A program made the translations under genes and the position numbers. Below the pieces are notes generated by a model. That model was not told where the DNA came from and did no database searches. It saw only the letters and a program-made list of their open reading frames with translations. Positions 35,566-44,660 of a DNA stretch of 63,696 nt are shown piece by piece. The DNA lies in assembly GCF_027460065.1 (NCBI RefSeq), contig NZ_JAPYZZ010000024.1:45815-109510 (forward strand), written 5' to 3'. The DNA comes from Martinezella rhizogenes. GTDB taxonomy: Bacteria > Pseudomonadota > Alphaproteobacteria > Rhizobiales > Rhizobiaceae. The first letter of the stretch is position 1. Each line of letters begins with the position of its first letter.

Positions 35566-36927
35566 GTGCCAAAGACAAGTTCATCAATGCCGCAGAACCT
35601 CACCCGCTTGAACCCTGGAGCGGCGGCCATCGACATCGGGTCCACGATGCATATGGCTGCGGTCAATCCGGATTGTGCCGATATGCCAATTCGTTCTTTC
35701 GGGACCTTCACCCACGATTCGCATGATCTCGCCGCTTGGTTCAGATCCTGTGGCGTCACCAGCGTGGCGATGGAATCGACTGGTGTTTACTGGATCCCGG
35801 CCTTCGAGATCCTTGAGCAGCACGGCTTCGAGGTGATCTTGGTCAACGCGCGTTATGCAAAGAATGTCCCGGGTAGGAAGACCGACGTCAGCGATGCGGC
35901 ATGGCTTCGCCAGTTGCATTCCTATGGCCTGCTGCGCGGGAGCTTTCGGCCGAACGCACAGGTCGCAACGCTGCGTGCTTACCTGCGCCAGCGAGAACGG
36001 CTGGTCGAGTATGCGGCAGCTCATATCCAGCATATGCAGAAGGCTTTGATGGAGATGAACTTACAGCTCCACCATGTTGTCTCCGACATCACAGGCGCGA
36101 CCGGCATGAAGATCATCCGTGCGATCGTCGCCGGCGAACGCGATCCCGACGTTCTGGCATCGTTGCGTGATGTTCGTTGTCATTCCTCTGTCGAGACAAT
36201 CAGAGCATCGCTGATCGGCAACGATCGTGATGAGCACGTGTTTGCCCTGTCCCAGTCACTGGAGCTTTACGACTTCTACCAGGCGAAGATGCTCGAATGC
36301 GACCGCAAGCTTGAAGCGTCGATTGCGTTCATGACCGTGGGCCCTGAAGCGCCGCTCCCGCCGCGACCAAAGGTCCGGACGAAGACCAAACAGACGAATG
36401 CACCGTCCTTCGATGTAGGAGCTGCACTCTACGGTCTCACCCGGACAGATTTGACCCAGATTCATGGCCTGGGCTCCTCGCTTGCGCTAAAACTCATAGG
36501 CGAATGCGGAACGGATCTGAGAGCATGGCCCTCTGCCAAGCACTTCACATCGTGGCTCTGCCTTGCACCCGGCAACAAGATCTCCGGCGGCAAAGTGCTT
36601 TCGTCCCGGACCCGTCGATCCTCTAGCCGCGCGGCGGCGTTGTTGCGGTTGGCTGCCACCACAATTGGGCGAAGTGACACCGCCCTCGGCGCGTTTTACC
36701 GACGGCTGGCAGGGCGTATCGGTAAGCAGAAGGCAGTGACGGCGACGGCCCGCAAGATTGCAGTCCTTTTCTACAATACCCTGCGATTCGGGATGGCGTA
36801 TCGCGATCCAGGCGCTGCGGCCTACGATGAACGGCATCGTGGCCGCGTCGTAGCCAACCTCCAGCGGCGCGCCCGGTCCATGGGCTACGAACTGGCACCC
36901 ATAACGGCTGGAGACTGTGTTTCTTAG
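35566..36927 (+). CDS. IS110-family transposase (DEDD recombinase)
   Basis: 453 residues from a GTG with AAAGGAGGAGAAGCC upstream. The N-terminal RuvC-like domain shows AAIDIGSTMHMAAV (first Asp), SVAMESTGVYW (Glu) and RKTDVSDAAWLRQL (Asp pair). The C-terminal Transposase_20 part has IHGLGSSLALKLIGECG, and WLCLAPGNKISGGKVLSSRTR with the downstream Ser-rich segment SSSRAAALLRLA, where the family's nucleophilic Ser lies. No lesion is visible and the length is in the family's range. It is the recombinase that, with a bridge RNA, excises and inserts the element. Confidence 0.93.
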   Translation: MPKTSSSMPQNLTRLNPGAAAIDIGSTMHMAAVNPDCADMPIRSFGTFTHDSHDLAAWFRSCGVTSVAMESTGVYWIPAFEILEQHGFEVILVNARYAKNVPGRKTDVSDAAWLRQLHSYGLLRGSFRPNAQVATLRAYLRQRERLVEYAAAHIQHMQKALMEMNLQLHHVVSDITGATGMKIIRAIVAGERDPDVLASLRDVRCHSSVETIRASLIGNDRDEHVFALSQSLELYDFYQAKMLECDRKLEASIAFMTVGPEAPLPPRPKVRTKTKQTNAPSFDVGAALYGLTRTDLTQIHGLGSSLALKLIGECGTDLRAWPSAKHFTSWLCLAPGNKISGGKVLSSRTRRSSSRAAALLRLAATTIGRSDTALGAFYRRLAGRIGKQKAVTATARKIAVLFYNTLRFGMAYRDPGAAAYDERHRGRVVANLQRRARSMGYELAPITAGDCVS

Positions 36928-36959
36928 GAAGCAGCCGCGTATTTCGCCAGGGATGCAAA

Positions 36960-37203
36960 GTGAAGTACGCGTTCGTTGCCCAGCATCAACAGCGGTTTTC
37001 GGTGCGAATGATGTGCCGCCTGTTCCGCATCCATCCCAGCGGCTTTTACGCCTGGCTCCGGGTGCCCTTGAGTGAGCGGGCTTGTGAAGACGAACGGCAA
37101 TCCGGCTTCTGCGGAAAGCCTGGGAGGAAAGCGGCAAGGTCTACGGTTATCGCAAGCTTCACGACGACCTGCACAATCCCGGTGGCGCAACCAGCCAACC
37201 ATC
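36960..37203 (+). pseudogene. IS3-family OrfB, N-terminal fragment
   Basis: A GTG at 36960 begins KYAFVAQHQQRFSVRMMCRL and FRIHPSGFYAWLRVPLSERA, typical for the OrfB N-terminal HTH_21 segment. A frameshift follows DERQ (about 37098), after which the next frame reads LLRKAWEESGKVYGYRKLHD and DLHNPGGATSQPS. Similarity stops near 37203, before the DDE catalytic core. Confidence 0.85.
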
Positions 37204-37272
37204 GTGATCAGAGCACGAGCCGGAAAACTCCAGCTTCCGGCGATTCAAGGTTTGGTCTCAGAGCACATCTCT

Positions 37273-38193
37273 TCAAGACTCCCGTAATGTTAAATACGAA
37301 GGAAGATCTCCTGCGGCTCTCATCATTTGGCGGATGCGCTCGATTAACTCGTCAAGGACAGCAATTCTCTGCGCGCCAATTGGCCGTATCGCGTAGTAGG
37401 ACACTTCGATCTTAGGTTCGAATGGTATCGCCACCACTTCGGCACCCGCAGAACGAAGGCTGGTATGATCCACGATGCCGACACCCATGCCCGCCGATGC
37501 AAAATGGCAGCAGTTCAGCATTGACGTTTCCATCGTGCTTATCGGCTGGTGGTCTTCGATTGAGAAGGCGCGGTCAAGTGCGAGCCTGAGCGGAGAATTG
37601 CGGCCGGGAATGAGTACTCGTTCATCGAGAAGGTCATTTGGCGTGACGACCCGGCGGGATGCCAAGCGATGATCTGCCGTCATTGCGGCGACGGCATAGG
37701 AACTGTGTAGAGGCGTGGCGTTCTTGTCCGCCATTCTGGGAGAACCGAAAACCAGCCCGAGATCGTAGCGGTTCTGGTCGACCATATCCCATATATGCCG
37801 GCTGTTTTCGACGTCGATCACCAGCGGAATATCCAGCCGGTCGCCAATGGTTTCGACAATCGCCCGGTGCAGATAGGGGCGAACCAGCGATGTCACGCTG
37901 CCAATGCGCAGAACGGTATTCTTGTGCGCGCGTATGTCATCGGCGGCCTGAGCAATCTGGTCGAGGCCGAGATAAAGCCGCTCGACCTCCCGATAAAACT
38001 GTGTGGCTTCGGCGGTTGGAACCAACCTGGCACCGACCCGTTCAAACAACCGCATCTGCACGATATCTTCGAGATCGCGGATGAGACGACTGACGGCCGG
38101 CTGGGTGACGTTCATGGCTTCGGCGGCGGCAGTAATGCCACCGGTCATCATCACGGCTCGAAACGCTTCGACCTGCCTCGGTTTCAGCCTCAC
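37273..38193 (-). CDS. LysR-family regulator of the nucleoside operon
   Basis: About 306 residues from a GTG at 38193, chosen because ATGGAGGAAACCAA places GGAGG seven bases upstream; an ATG 27 bases earlier lies before that site. The helix-turn-helix is FRAVMMTGGITAAAEAMNVT and QPAVSRLIRDLEDIVQMRLF. The effector domain is the PBP2 type (IGSVTSLVRPYL, NSRHIWDMVDQNRYDLGLVF). It is divergent from the family-5 binding protein gene with 128 bp between the starts, so it is the probable regulator of the eight-gene operon at 38322-47366. Inducer unknown, perhaps a nucleoside or base. Confidence 0.9.
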   Translation of the reverse strand: MRLKPRQVEAFRAVMMTGGITAAAEAMNVTQPAVSRLIRDLEDIVQMRLFERVGARLVPTAEATQFYREVERLYLGLDQIAQAADDIRAHKNTVLRIGSVTSLVRPYLHRAIVETIGDRLDIPLVIDVENSRHIWDMVDQNRYDLGLVFGSPRMADKNATPLHSSYAVAAMTADHRLASRRVVTPNDLLDERVLIPGRNSPLRLALDRAFSIEDHQPISTMETSMLNCCHFASAGMGVGIVDHTSLRSAGAEVVAIPFEPKIEVSYYAIRPIGAQRIAVLDELIERIRQMMRAAGDLPSYLTLRES

Positions 38194-38254
38194 TTGGTTT
38201 CCTCCATAACATTGCGGCATGGTTTAAGTACAAAATGCAATTTTTCTTTTGCCA

Positions 38255-38280
38255 GGTAAAACGTTAATTCGTCTTTTACC
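38255..38280. promoter_or_regulatory. Inverted repeat between the LysR gene and the nucleoside operon
   Basis: GGTAAAA at 38255-38261 and TTTTACC at 38274-38280 are perfect 7-bp arms separated by 12 bp (CGTTAATTCGTC), 42 bp before the operon's first codon. It could be an operator for the divergent LysR protein or, in RNA, a 5' leader hairpin. Confidence 0.4.
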
Positions 38281-38321
38281 CGCAGGGAGCGCGGGTTGGA
38301 CAACCCGGAGGAGTCCCCGTT

Positions 38322-39872
38322 ATGAAGTTTTCTGTTTTCGCAGCCGCAGTGGCAGCGTCCGTTTTTGCCATGCCGCTAGCAAGCCAGGCGAGGGATCTGA
38401 CCGTTGGCCTGTCTGCCTCAACGACATCCATGGACCCGCAATTTTATGTCGTCGGCCCCAACAGTGCGATGGCGCGCAATATTTTCGATGGCCTCGTCAA
38501 CCAGGATGACAAGCAGCAGATCCAGCCGGCGCTTGCGGTTTCCTGGAAAATCGTCGACGACACAACCTGGGAATTCAAGCTGCGTGAAGGTGTGAAGTTC
38601 CACGACGGTAGCGATTTTACCGCTGAAGACGTGATCGCCAGCATCAGGCGCATTCCACTTGCCTCGACCAACAGCCCAAGCTCGTTTGCCGCTTACGTGA
38701 AGGCCATCACCGAGGTGGAAGCGGTCGATCCGCTGACGGTTCGTATCAAGACCGCCGGTCCGACACCGCTTCTTCTCAACAACCTCAGTCGTATCGCCAT
38801 TCTTCCGGCCGAAATGGAAAAGGTCGCGACTGGAGAAATGAACACAGGCAAGGGTGTCATCGGCACTGGCCCGTTCAAGTTTGTTTCCTGGTCGCCGGAC
38901 GACAATGTCGTTGTTGCACGCAATGATGCCTATTGGGGCGAAAAGGCCGCATGGGACAAGGTAACCTTCCGCGTCTTCAAGAACCCGAGCGCCCGCGTTG
39001 CCGCGATGCTTTCTGGCGATGTCGACATGATCGAAAGTATCCCGACGGCCGATACTCGCCGGTTTGAGGCGTCAGACAAGCTAAAGGTTGTCAATATTGC
39101 GGGCAACCGCATCATGTATCTGCACATGGATCAGGCCCGCGAGGAGTCGCCGTTCGCCAAGGGACCTGATGGCAAGAACCCACTTCTGAAACCGGAAGTC
39201 CGTCGCGCATTGTCGCTCTCGATCAACCGTGAAGCACTTGTTGATCGTATCATGGACGGACAGGGTGTTCCGGCCGGTCAGGTCGTCCCGGAAGGTTATT
39301 TCGGTTACGACCCGGCAATCAAGGTCGATGCCTATGATCCGACAAAGGCCAAGCAGCTGCTTGCGGATGCTGGTTATCCGAACGGTTTCTCGCTGACCTT
39401 CCACGCCTCGAATGACCGTTATCCGAATGACAGCAAGGTTGCGCAGGCCATCGGCCAGTTTTTCAGCCGTGTCGGGGTGAAGACCGAAGTCGCCACCCTG
39501 CCGGGCAGCGTCTATTTCACACGTGCCTCGAACCTCGAGTTCTCGTTCATCATGGGTGGAGCGGCCGTGGAAACCGGCGAAGCCTCCGGCGTTCTTGGCC
39601 CGATCCTCGAGACCTACGGCGAAAAGGCCGGTCAGGGCAATCGCGGTCGTTATTCCAACCCGGAATTCGACAAGGCCCTGAACGAAGCCCGCTCGACGCT
39701 CGACGACGCCAAGCGTGAGGAACTTCTGAGGAAGGCCACGGAAATAGCGATGACGGATCTCGGTGTCATTCCCGTTTTCTATCTCGCCAACACCTGGGCG
39801 GTGAAGAGTGATATCAACTATGCGGGTCGTTCCGACGGTTACACGCTTCCCTACTACGTGAAGCCGAACTGA
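38322..39872 (+). CDS. ABC transporter substrate-binding protein, family 5
   Basis: 516 residues with a Sec signal peptide ([23 protein letters not shown]). Family-5 motifs: [77 protein letters not shown] and the C-terminal [10 protein letters not shown]. These proteins bind peptides, opines, nickel or, in several alphaproteobacteria, other small solutes. With nucleoside hydrolases downstream the ligand may be a nucleoside or glycosyl conjugate (inference). GGAGGAGTCCCCGTT-like spacing precedes the ATG. First gene of the operon. Confidence 0.9.
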   Translation: MKFSVFAAAVAASVFAMPLASQARDLTVGLSASTTSMDPQFYVVGPNSAMARNIFDGLVNQDDKQQIQPALAVSWKIVDDTTWEFKLREGVKFHDGSDFTAEDVIASIRRIPLASTNSPSSFAAYVKAITEVEAVDPLTVRIKTAGPTPLLLNNLSRIAILPAEMEKVATGEMNTGKGVIGTGPFKFVSWSPDDNVVVARNDAYWGEKAAWDKVTFRVFKNPSARVAAMLSGDVDMIESIPTADTRRFEASDKLKVVNIAGNRIMYLHMDQAREESPFAKGPDGKNPLLKPEVRRALSLSINREALVDRIMDGQGVPAGQVVPEGYFGYDPAIKVDAYDPTKAKQLLADAGYPNGFSLTFHASNDRYPNDSKVAQAIGQFFSRVGVKTEVATLPGSVYFTRASNLEFSFIMGGAAVETGEASGVLGPILETYGEKAGQGNRGRYSNPEFDKALNEARSTLDDAKREELLRKATEIAMTDLGVIPVFYLANTWAVKSDINYAGRSDGYTLPYYVKPN

Positions 39873-39895
39873 TCGAAGAAAAGGAGCGGTCTACC

Positions 39896-40777
39896 ATGTC
39901 GTTCAGCGGTGTATTTCCCTATCTCGTTTCCCCGGTCGATAGCGCCGGTGAGGTGATGCAAGGTGTGCTGACGGATCTGGTGGATCACCTGGTCGACGCA
40001 GGCGTGCATGGTCTGACGCCGCTCGGCAGCACGGGTGAATTTGCCTATCTCTCCCAGGAGCAAAGACGCCGCGTCGTCGATACCGTAATCTCGGCCAATC
40101 GCGGCCGGGTTCCCGTAGTCGCCGGCGTGGCGTCGACATCCACTGCCGACGCCGTTGCCCAGACGGAATATATGGTCGCGGCCGGTGCCGATGGCATTCT
40201 GGCGATCCTCGAAGCTTACTTCCCGGTCAGCGACGAGGGTGTGGAAGCCTATTTTACTGCAATCGCCAAGGCAGCCAGGGGCCGACCGGTGGTGCTCTAT
40301 ACCAATCCGCAGTTCCAGCGTTCCGATCTTTCGTTGCCGGTTATCGAGCGACTGAGCCGGGTCGATAATATCCGCTACATCAAGGATGCCTCTACCAATA
40401 CGGGGCGCCTGCTTTCCATCATCGAGCGGACCCGCGGTCGAATGGAGGTATTTGCAGCCTCCGCGCACATCCCGGTTTGCGTGATGATGATTGGCGGCGT
40501 GGGCTGGATGGCCGGTCCGGCCTGCATCGTGCCCAAGCAAAGCATTGCGCTCTATGAGGCAGCCAGGGCCGGTGACTGGACGCGTGCGATGGACCTTCAG
40601 CGGCCGATGTGGAAGGTCAACGAGATTTTCGCAAAGTATTCGATCGCCGCCTGCATCAAGACGGCGCTCGATCTGCAGGGTTTTGCCGTTGGTGCGCCGA
40701 TGCATCCGCAAATGCCGCTTGGCGACGCCGCGCGAGCGGAAATCGCCAGTATGCTGCGCGATGTCGGCGCGCTCTGA
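39896..40777 (+). CDS. DapA/DHDPS-family aldolase or lyase
   Basis: 293 residues, a (beta/alpha)8 class I aldolase of the dihydrodipicolinate synthase/N-acetylneuraminate lyase family. [20 protein letters not shown] is the family signature. [10 protein letters not shown] carries the catalytic Tyr. [14 protein letters not shown] has the Schiff-base Lys (KDAS). Substrate residues do not mark a known subfamily. It is the second gene of the operon, 23 bp after the binding protein. Lysine synthesis is unlikely in this context; a keto-acid-forming cleavage or condensation of the transported compound is more likely, but the reaction is unknown. Confidence 0.87.
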   Translation: MSFSGVFPYLVSPVDSAGEVMQGVLTDLVDHLVDAGVHGLTPLGSTGEFAYLSQEQRRRVVDTVISANRGRVPVVAGVASTSTADAVAQTEYMVAAGADGILAILEAYFPVSDEGVEAYFTAIAKAARGRPVVLYTNPQFQRSDLSLPVIERLSRVDNIRYIKDASTNTGRLLSIIERTRGRMEVFAASAHIPVCVMMIGGVGWMAGPACIVPKQSIALYEAARAGDWTRAMDLQRPMWKVNEIFAKYSIAACIKTALDLQGFAVGAPMHPQMPLGDAARAEIASMLRDVGAL

Positions 40778-40810
40778 GTTTTCTGATCCCACACATTGAA
40801 GGCAGTAAGA

Positions 40811-41770
40811 ATGAAGCCGATTTCGATCATCGTCGATTGTGATCCCGGTATCGATGACACGATTGCCCTGTTGACGGCATTCGTGTCGCCGGAACTTAGG
40901 ATTCTGGGCATCACCCCGGTCTGTGGCAACCAGCCGTTGGAGCGCACGGTGCGCAATGCGCTGCAGGTCTGCGAACTCGGCAATCGTGCCGACATCCCGG
41001 TCTATGCAGGCTGCTTCCGGCCGATGTTGCGTGAGGCGATCCATGGCCAGTTTCATGGCAAGACCGGCCTCGGCAACACCGTATTGCCGGAACCCGTGAA
41101 GACGGCAGAAGAGACGTCCGCCGTCGATTTCCTGATCGACGCGCTGGGCAAGGCCGCCGAACAGGGCGAGCGTATCACGCTCTGCTGCCTGGGACCGTTG
41201 ACCAATGTTGCGGTTGCCTTGCGCATGAAGCCACAGATCGCCGAAGGTATCGAACGCATCGTCATGATGGGCGGCGCTTATCGCGAACCGGGCAACCGCA
41301 CCATGACCTCGGAATTTAACGTTCTGGCCGACCCGCATGCCGCACACGTGGTGTTTTCGAGCGGCATTCCGCTTGTTGCCCTGTCGCTGGATGCCACGCA
41401 TCAGGTCATGTTGAAACCGGAGCATGTCGCCGAGTTTTCGCATGTCAGCGGCCGCATCTCCGAAACATTGGCCGAGTTAATGGCGTTTTGGGATCGCAAC
41501 GATGTGCGCCGTTATGGTTCGCGTGGCGGCCCGCTGCATGATCCCCTGGTCATGGCCTATATTCTTGCGCCGCATCTGTTCGAAACCCAGAGGGCACGCG
41601 TTTTCGTCGAGTATGAAAGTGAGCTTTGCATGGGCCAGACGATTGCCGACTGGTACGGCAAGAGCGGCCTGGAGCCGAATGCCGATATCGTCACCAAGGT
41701 CGATGCGGAGGGCGTGATCGCTTTCTTCCTCGAGCGCCTGTCGCGTTATGCCGAGAAGGTTGTCGCATGA
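40811..41770 (+). CDS. Nucleoside hydrolase 1 (IUNH family)
   Basis: 319 residues from the ATG at 40811. ISIIVDCDPGIDDTIALL has the Ca2+-binding D-x-D-x-x-x-D-D motif that defines the family. CCLGPLTNVAVAL, IVMMGGAYREPGNRTMTSEF and NVLADPHAAHVVF are the other active-site blocks, and GGPLHDPLVMAY provides the C-terminal His-Asp. It should hydrolyse the N-glycosidic bond of ribonucleosides to base and ribose in the cytosol. The next gene is a paralogue whose start overlaps this stop (ATGA). The pair may divide purine and pyrimidine substrates. Confidence 0.92.
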   Translation: MKPISIIVDCDPGIDDTIALLTAFVSPELRILGITPVCGNQPLERTVRNALQVCELGNRADIPVYAGCFRPMLREAIHGQFHGKTGLGNTVLPEPVKTAEETSAVDFLIDALGKAAEQGERITLCCLGPLTNVAVALRMKPQIAEGIERIVMMGGAYREPGNRTMTSEFNVLADPHAAHVVFSSGIPLVALSLDATHQVMLKPEHVAEFSHVSGRISETLAELMAFWDRNDVRRYGSRGGPLHDPLVMAYILAPHLFETQRARVFVEYESELCMGQTIADWYGKSGLEPNADIVTKVDAEGVIAFFLERLSRYAEKVVA

Positions 41771-42747
41771 AACCCCACAAGGTCATCATCGATGCGGATC
41801 CGGGCGTGGACGATGCCGCCGCCATTCTGATGGCGCTTGCCTCGCCGGAAATCGAGGTTCTGGGACTGTCCATTGTCGCCGGCAATGTGCCGCTTGGCGA
41901 TACCGTCACGAATGCCTGCAAACTGGTGGCATTGAGCGGTCGCCGCGACGTGCCGGTGCATGCCGGCGCGAGCGGTCCTCTGGTGCGCGAGCAGGTCTAC
42001 GGCAAATATGCCCGGATTGGTTCCTTTGACGACACGCTGGTCAAGGCCGGTGACATCGTGCCGGCCGAAGAAGGTGCGGTTCAGTTTATCGTGCGTTCGG
42101 CGCGCGCAGCCGCAGCCGGGGGCGAACAGCTAACCATCTGTGCCATCGGACCGATGACCAATGTGGCGCTGGCGTTGATCCAGCATCCGGATGTTGCCCG
42201 TGGCATTCGCCAGATCGTTTCGATGGGCGGCGCATTTACGGCTCTCGGTCACCGTACACCCTGGGCAGAGTTCAACATCTATGCCGACCCGCACGCGGCG
42301 GAAATCGTCTTCCAGTCCGGCGTGCCCGTTGTGCTGATGCCGCTAGACATGACGTTTCAGGCGCTGTTTACCGCCGATCATTTCGAACGTTTTCGGGCAG
42401 GCGGCGAAGCGGGTGCGGCGCTCTATAATCTTTTCTCTACCTTCGACCGTAGCGATGAAAAACGCTTTGGCCGGCCGGGCGGACCGATCCATGATGCGAC
42501 GACGATCGCCTGGCTGATCCGGCCCGAACTGTTCACCAGCCGCGAGGCTTTTGTCGGCGTTCAGGTCACCGGCCTCACGATGGGTTATACCTATGCCGAT
42601 TTTTACAAGAAGATGAATCGGGCGGCGAATACCACCGTCGTCACCGATGTCGACGAGGCCGGTTTCATCGAATTGCTGATCGAGCGCATCGCCCGCCACG
42701 GCGGTGCAGCGCTCGGCAGAAAAACCCTGGGAGGCTCAAACTCATGA
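41767..42747 (+). CDS. Nucleoside hydrolase 2 (IUNH family)
   Basis: 326 residues from an ATG that overlaps the stop of the first hydrolase by four bases. KVIIDADPGVDDAAAILMAL holds the D-x-D-x-x-x-D-D calcium site. ICAIGPMTNVALAL, IVSMGGAFTALGHRTPWAEF, NIYADPHAAEIVF and GGPIHDATTIAW complete the active site. It is clearly related to the preceding gene but diverged (different substrate-cap residues), so it is an old tandem duplication with probable difference in specificity. Its last codon overlaps the next permease start. Confidence 0.92.
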   Translation: MKPHKVIIDADPGVDDAAAILMALASPEIEVLGLSIVAGNVPLGDTVTNACKLVALSGRRDVPVHAGASGPLVREQVYGKYARIGSFDDTLVKAGDIVPAEEGAVQFIVRSARAAAAGGEQLTICAIGPMTNVALALIQHPDVARGIRQIVSMGGAFTALGHRTPWAEFNIYADPHAAEIVFQSGVPVVLMPLDMTFQALFTADHFERFRAGGEAGAALYNLFSTFDRSDEKRFGRPGGPIHDATTIAWLIRPELFTSREAFVGVQVTGLTMGYTYADFYKKMNRAANTTVVTDVDEAGFIELLIERIARHGGAALGRKTLGGSNS

Positions 42748-43718
42748 GCGGATATCTTCTAAGCCGGTCGCTACAAACCGTGCTCACGCTTTTTGTCATG
42801 TCGGTTCTGGTCTTCGCCGGCCTCTATTTCGTCGGCAATCCGGTTGACGTGCTGCTGAGCCCGACTGCGACACCGGCGGAACGCCTGCAGGTCATCCAGT
42901 CCTTCGGCCTCGACAAGTCGGTTTGGGAACAATACTGGCTGTTCCTCACCCGTGCGCTTTCCGGTGATCTCGGCAATTCGTTTGTGTTCAACCAGCCGGC
43001 GTTGACCCTGATTTTGAACCGCATGCCGGCAACGCTGGAACTTGCCTTCGTCGCGCTTTTCATGGCGCTTGTTATCGGTATTCCGCTCGGCGTTTATGCC
43101 GGCCTGAAGCCGAAGGGCTTTGTTTCCAAGTCGATCATGACCTTCTCGATCCTCGGTTTCAGCCTGCCGACGTTCTGGATCGGGCTCGTCATGATCATGC
43201 TATTCAGCGTCTATTTCGGCTGGTTGCCCGCATCCGGTCGCGGTGAGACTGTCAACGTACTTGGCGTGCCGCTCAGCCTGTTCACGTTCGATGGTTTGAC
43301 GCATCTTCTGCTGCCGGCCTTCAATCTGGCGCTGTTCAAGATTTCGCTGGTCATCCGTCTTACCCGCGCCGGCGTGATGGAAACCATGCAGCTCGATTTC
43401 GTTCGTTTCGCCCGCGCCAAGGGTCTGCCGGAACGCCGTATCGTCACCGTGCATGTGCTGAAGAACACGCTTATCCCGTTGATCACCGTCATCGGTCTGG
43501 AACTTGGCTCGCTGATCGCTTTCGCTGTCGTCACGGAAACGATCTTTGCCTGGCCGGGCATGGGTAAGCTGATCATCGACGCTATCGGCGTTCTCGACCG
43601 TCCCGTCATCCTCGCCTACCTGATGATCACCGTGGTGATGTTCAGCATCATCAATCTTCTGGTCGACATTCTGTACTCCATCGTCGACCCCCGCGTTCGT
43701 CTTGAGGGGAATTCGTGA
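42744..43718 (+). CDS. ABC transporter permease, DppB type
   Basis: 324 residues, six membrane segments. GYLLSRSLQTVLTLFVMSVL is the first segment. FGLDKSVWEQYWLFLTRALSGDLGNSF and VHVLKNTLIPLITVIGLELG are DppB-type motifs, with TETIFAWPGMGKLIIDAIG near the end. The ATG overlaps the stop of nucleoside hydrolase 2 by four bases. Forms the channel with the next gene for the family-5 binding protein encoded at the operon's start. Confidence 0.92.
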   Translation: MSGYLLSRSLQTVLTLFVMSVLVFAGLYFVGNPVDVLLSPTATPAERLQVIQSFGLDKSVWEQYWLFLTRALSGDLGNSFVFNQPALTLILNRMPATLELAFVALFMALVIGIPLGVYAGLKPKGFVSKSIMTFSILGFSLPTFWIGLVMIMLFSVYFGWLPASGRGETVNVLGVPLSLFTFDGLTHLLLPAFNLALFKISLVIRLTRAGVMETMQLDFVRFARAKGLPERRIVTVHVLKNTLIPLITVIGLELGSLIAFAVVTETIFAWPGMGKLIIDAIGVLDRPVILAYLMITVVMFSIINLLVDILYSIVDPRVRLEGNS

Positions 43719-44656
43719 TGACCGACAACAACAGTTCGACCGTTTCGGTTCATGCCGCCGCAAACAGCGGCGCGAAATCCACCTCGCGTTCGCCCGCGCG
43801 GGAAGTCGTCCATGGGCTGCTGCACGACAAACTCGCGCTCGTCGGTATCATATTGGTGACGATCTTTATCGTGGCGGCCATTTTCGCACCGGTCATAGCG
43901 CCGCAAAATCCGTATGATCTGGCTCAGCTTGACATTCTCGACGGTCGACTGCCGCCGGGTTCGGAAAGCATGTCGGGCATGACCTATCTGATCGGTACCG
44001 ACACGCAGGGCCGCGACCTGTTCAGCGCCATCCTCTATGGCCTGCGTACCAGTGTCCTCGTCGGCCTCTCCAGCGCGGCGATCGCACTCGTCATCGGCGC
44101 ATCGATCGGCCTCACCAGCGCTTATGCCGGCGGCCGGCTGGACTCGGTGCTGATGCGTATCGTCGATATCCAGCTCAGCTTCCCCGCGATCCTGATTGCG
44201 CTGATTTTCCTCGCCGTTCTCGGCCAGGGTGTCGACAAGATCATTCTGGCGCTGGTGGTGACGCAATGGGCCTACTATGCCCGTACGATCCGCGGTTCGG
44301 CGCTGGTCGAGCGCAAACGTGCCTATGTCGATGCCGCCCGCTCGATGGCGCTGCCGGACCGCAACATCCTGTTCCGGCACATCCTGCCGAACTGCCTCCC
44401 GCCGCTGATCGTCGTCGCCACCATGCGCGTCGCTTATGCCATCATGCTGGAAGCAACGCTTTCCTTCCTCGGCATCGGCCTGCCGGTGACGGAACCGTCC
44501 CTTGGTCTGCTGATCTCGAACGGCTTCGAATACCTGCTTTCCGGTGACTACTGGATCAGCTTATTCCCGGGCATCGCCCTTCTGTTGCTCATCGTCGCGA
44601 TCAACCTGATCGGCGATTCCCTGCGCGACATCCTCAATCCGCGTCGTGAGGGCTAA
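43718..44656 (+). CDS. ABC transporter permease, DppC type
   Basis: 312 residues from the ATG at 43718, which shares its A with the last base of the preceding stop codon (TGATG). LIGTDTQGRDLFSAILYGLR, VDAARSMALPDRNILFRHIL and ATLSFLGIGLPVTEPSLGLL are DppC motifs, with about six membrane segments after a hydrophilic N-terminal stretch of about 40 residues. Paired with the DppB-type subunit before it. Confidence 0.92.
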   Translation: MTDNNSSTVSVHAAANSGAKSTSRSPAREVVHGLLHDKLALVGIILVTIFIVAAIFAPVIAPQNPYDLAQLDILDGRLPPGSESMSGMTYLIGTDTQGRDLFSAILYGLRTSVLVGLSSAAIALVIGASIGLTSAYAGGRLDSVLMRIVDIQLSFPAILIALIFLAVLGQGVDKIILALVVTQWAYYARTIRGSALVERKRAYVDAARSMALPDRNILFRHILPNCLPPLIVVATMRVAYAIMLEATLSFLGIGLPVTEPSLGLLISNGFEYLLSGDYWISLFPGIALLLLIVAINLIGDSLRDILNPRREG

Positions 44657-44660
44657 GATC

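Larger units (their letters stand above)
35339..36930 (+). mobile_element. IS110-family insertion sequence, apparently complete
   Basis: About 1,592 bp between the two halves of the IS3 remnant. The left junction is TTAAAAAA | CGATCACGGG and the right junction is TTTCTTAGG | AAGCAGCC. The interrupted target reads TTAAAAAAGCAGCC, so an AA step can be assigned to either end, as expected for a family that inserts at a short core without flanking duplications. No terminal inverted repeats are seen. A 227-bp noncoding left end precedes the recombinase, whose stop codon lies three bases from the right boundary. The recombinase is intact, so the element may be active. Confidence 0.87.
35013..37203 (+). 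mobile_element. Decayed IS3-family element, split by an IS110-family insertion
   Basis: The left end probably starts with TGAACTGCACCCC at 35013. OrfA and OrfB remnants of one IS3-family element (IS51/IS407-like orfA, HTH_Tnp_1 type) lie at 35101-35338 and 36960-37203. Removing 35339-36930 restores a continuous orfA end, ATA TTA AAA AAA GCA GCC GCG (ILKKAAAYFARDAK, stop). The right part of the element, with the DDE core and right terminal repeat, is missing after 37203, so it cannot move. Confidence 0.85.

Noticed and set aside
37203..37290. Right end of the IS3 element
   Set aside because: No sequence resembling an inverted copy of the left terminus could be found; the element appears truncated, so no end was annotated.
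39854..41443. 529-codon minus-strand frame and similar long antisense frames (44634-46448, 56469-58304, 31511-32818)
   Set aside because: They lie antisense to clear operon genes with full domain motifs and are rich in His, Arg and Asp, as expected of shadows in high-GC DNA.
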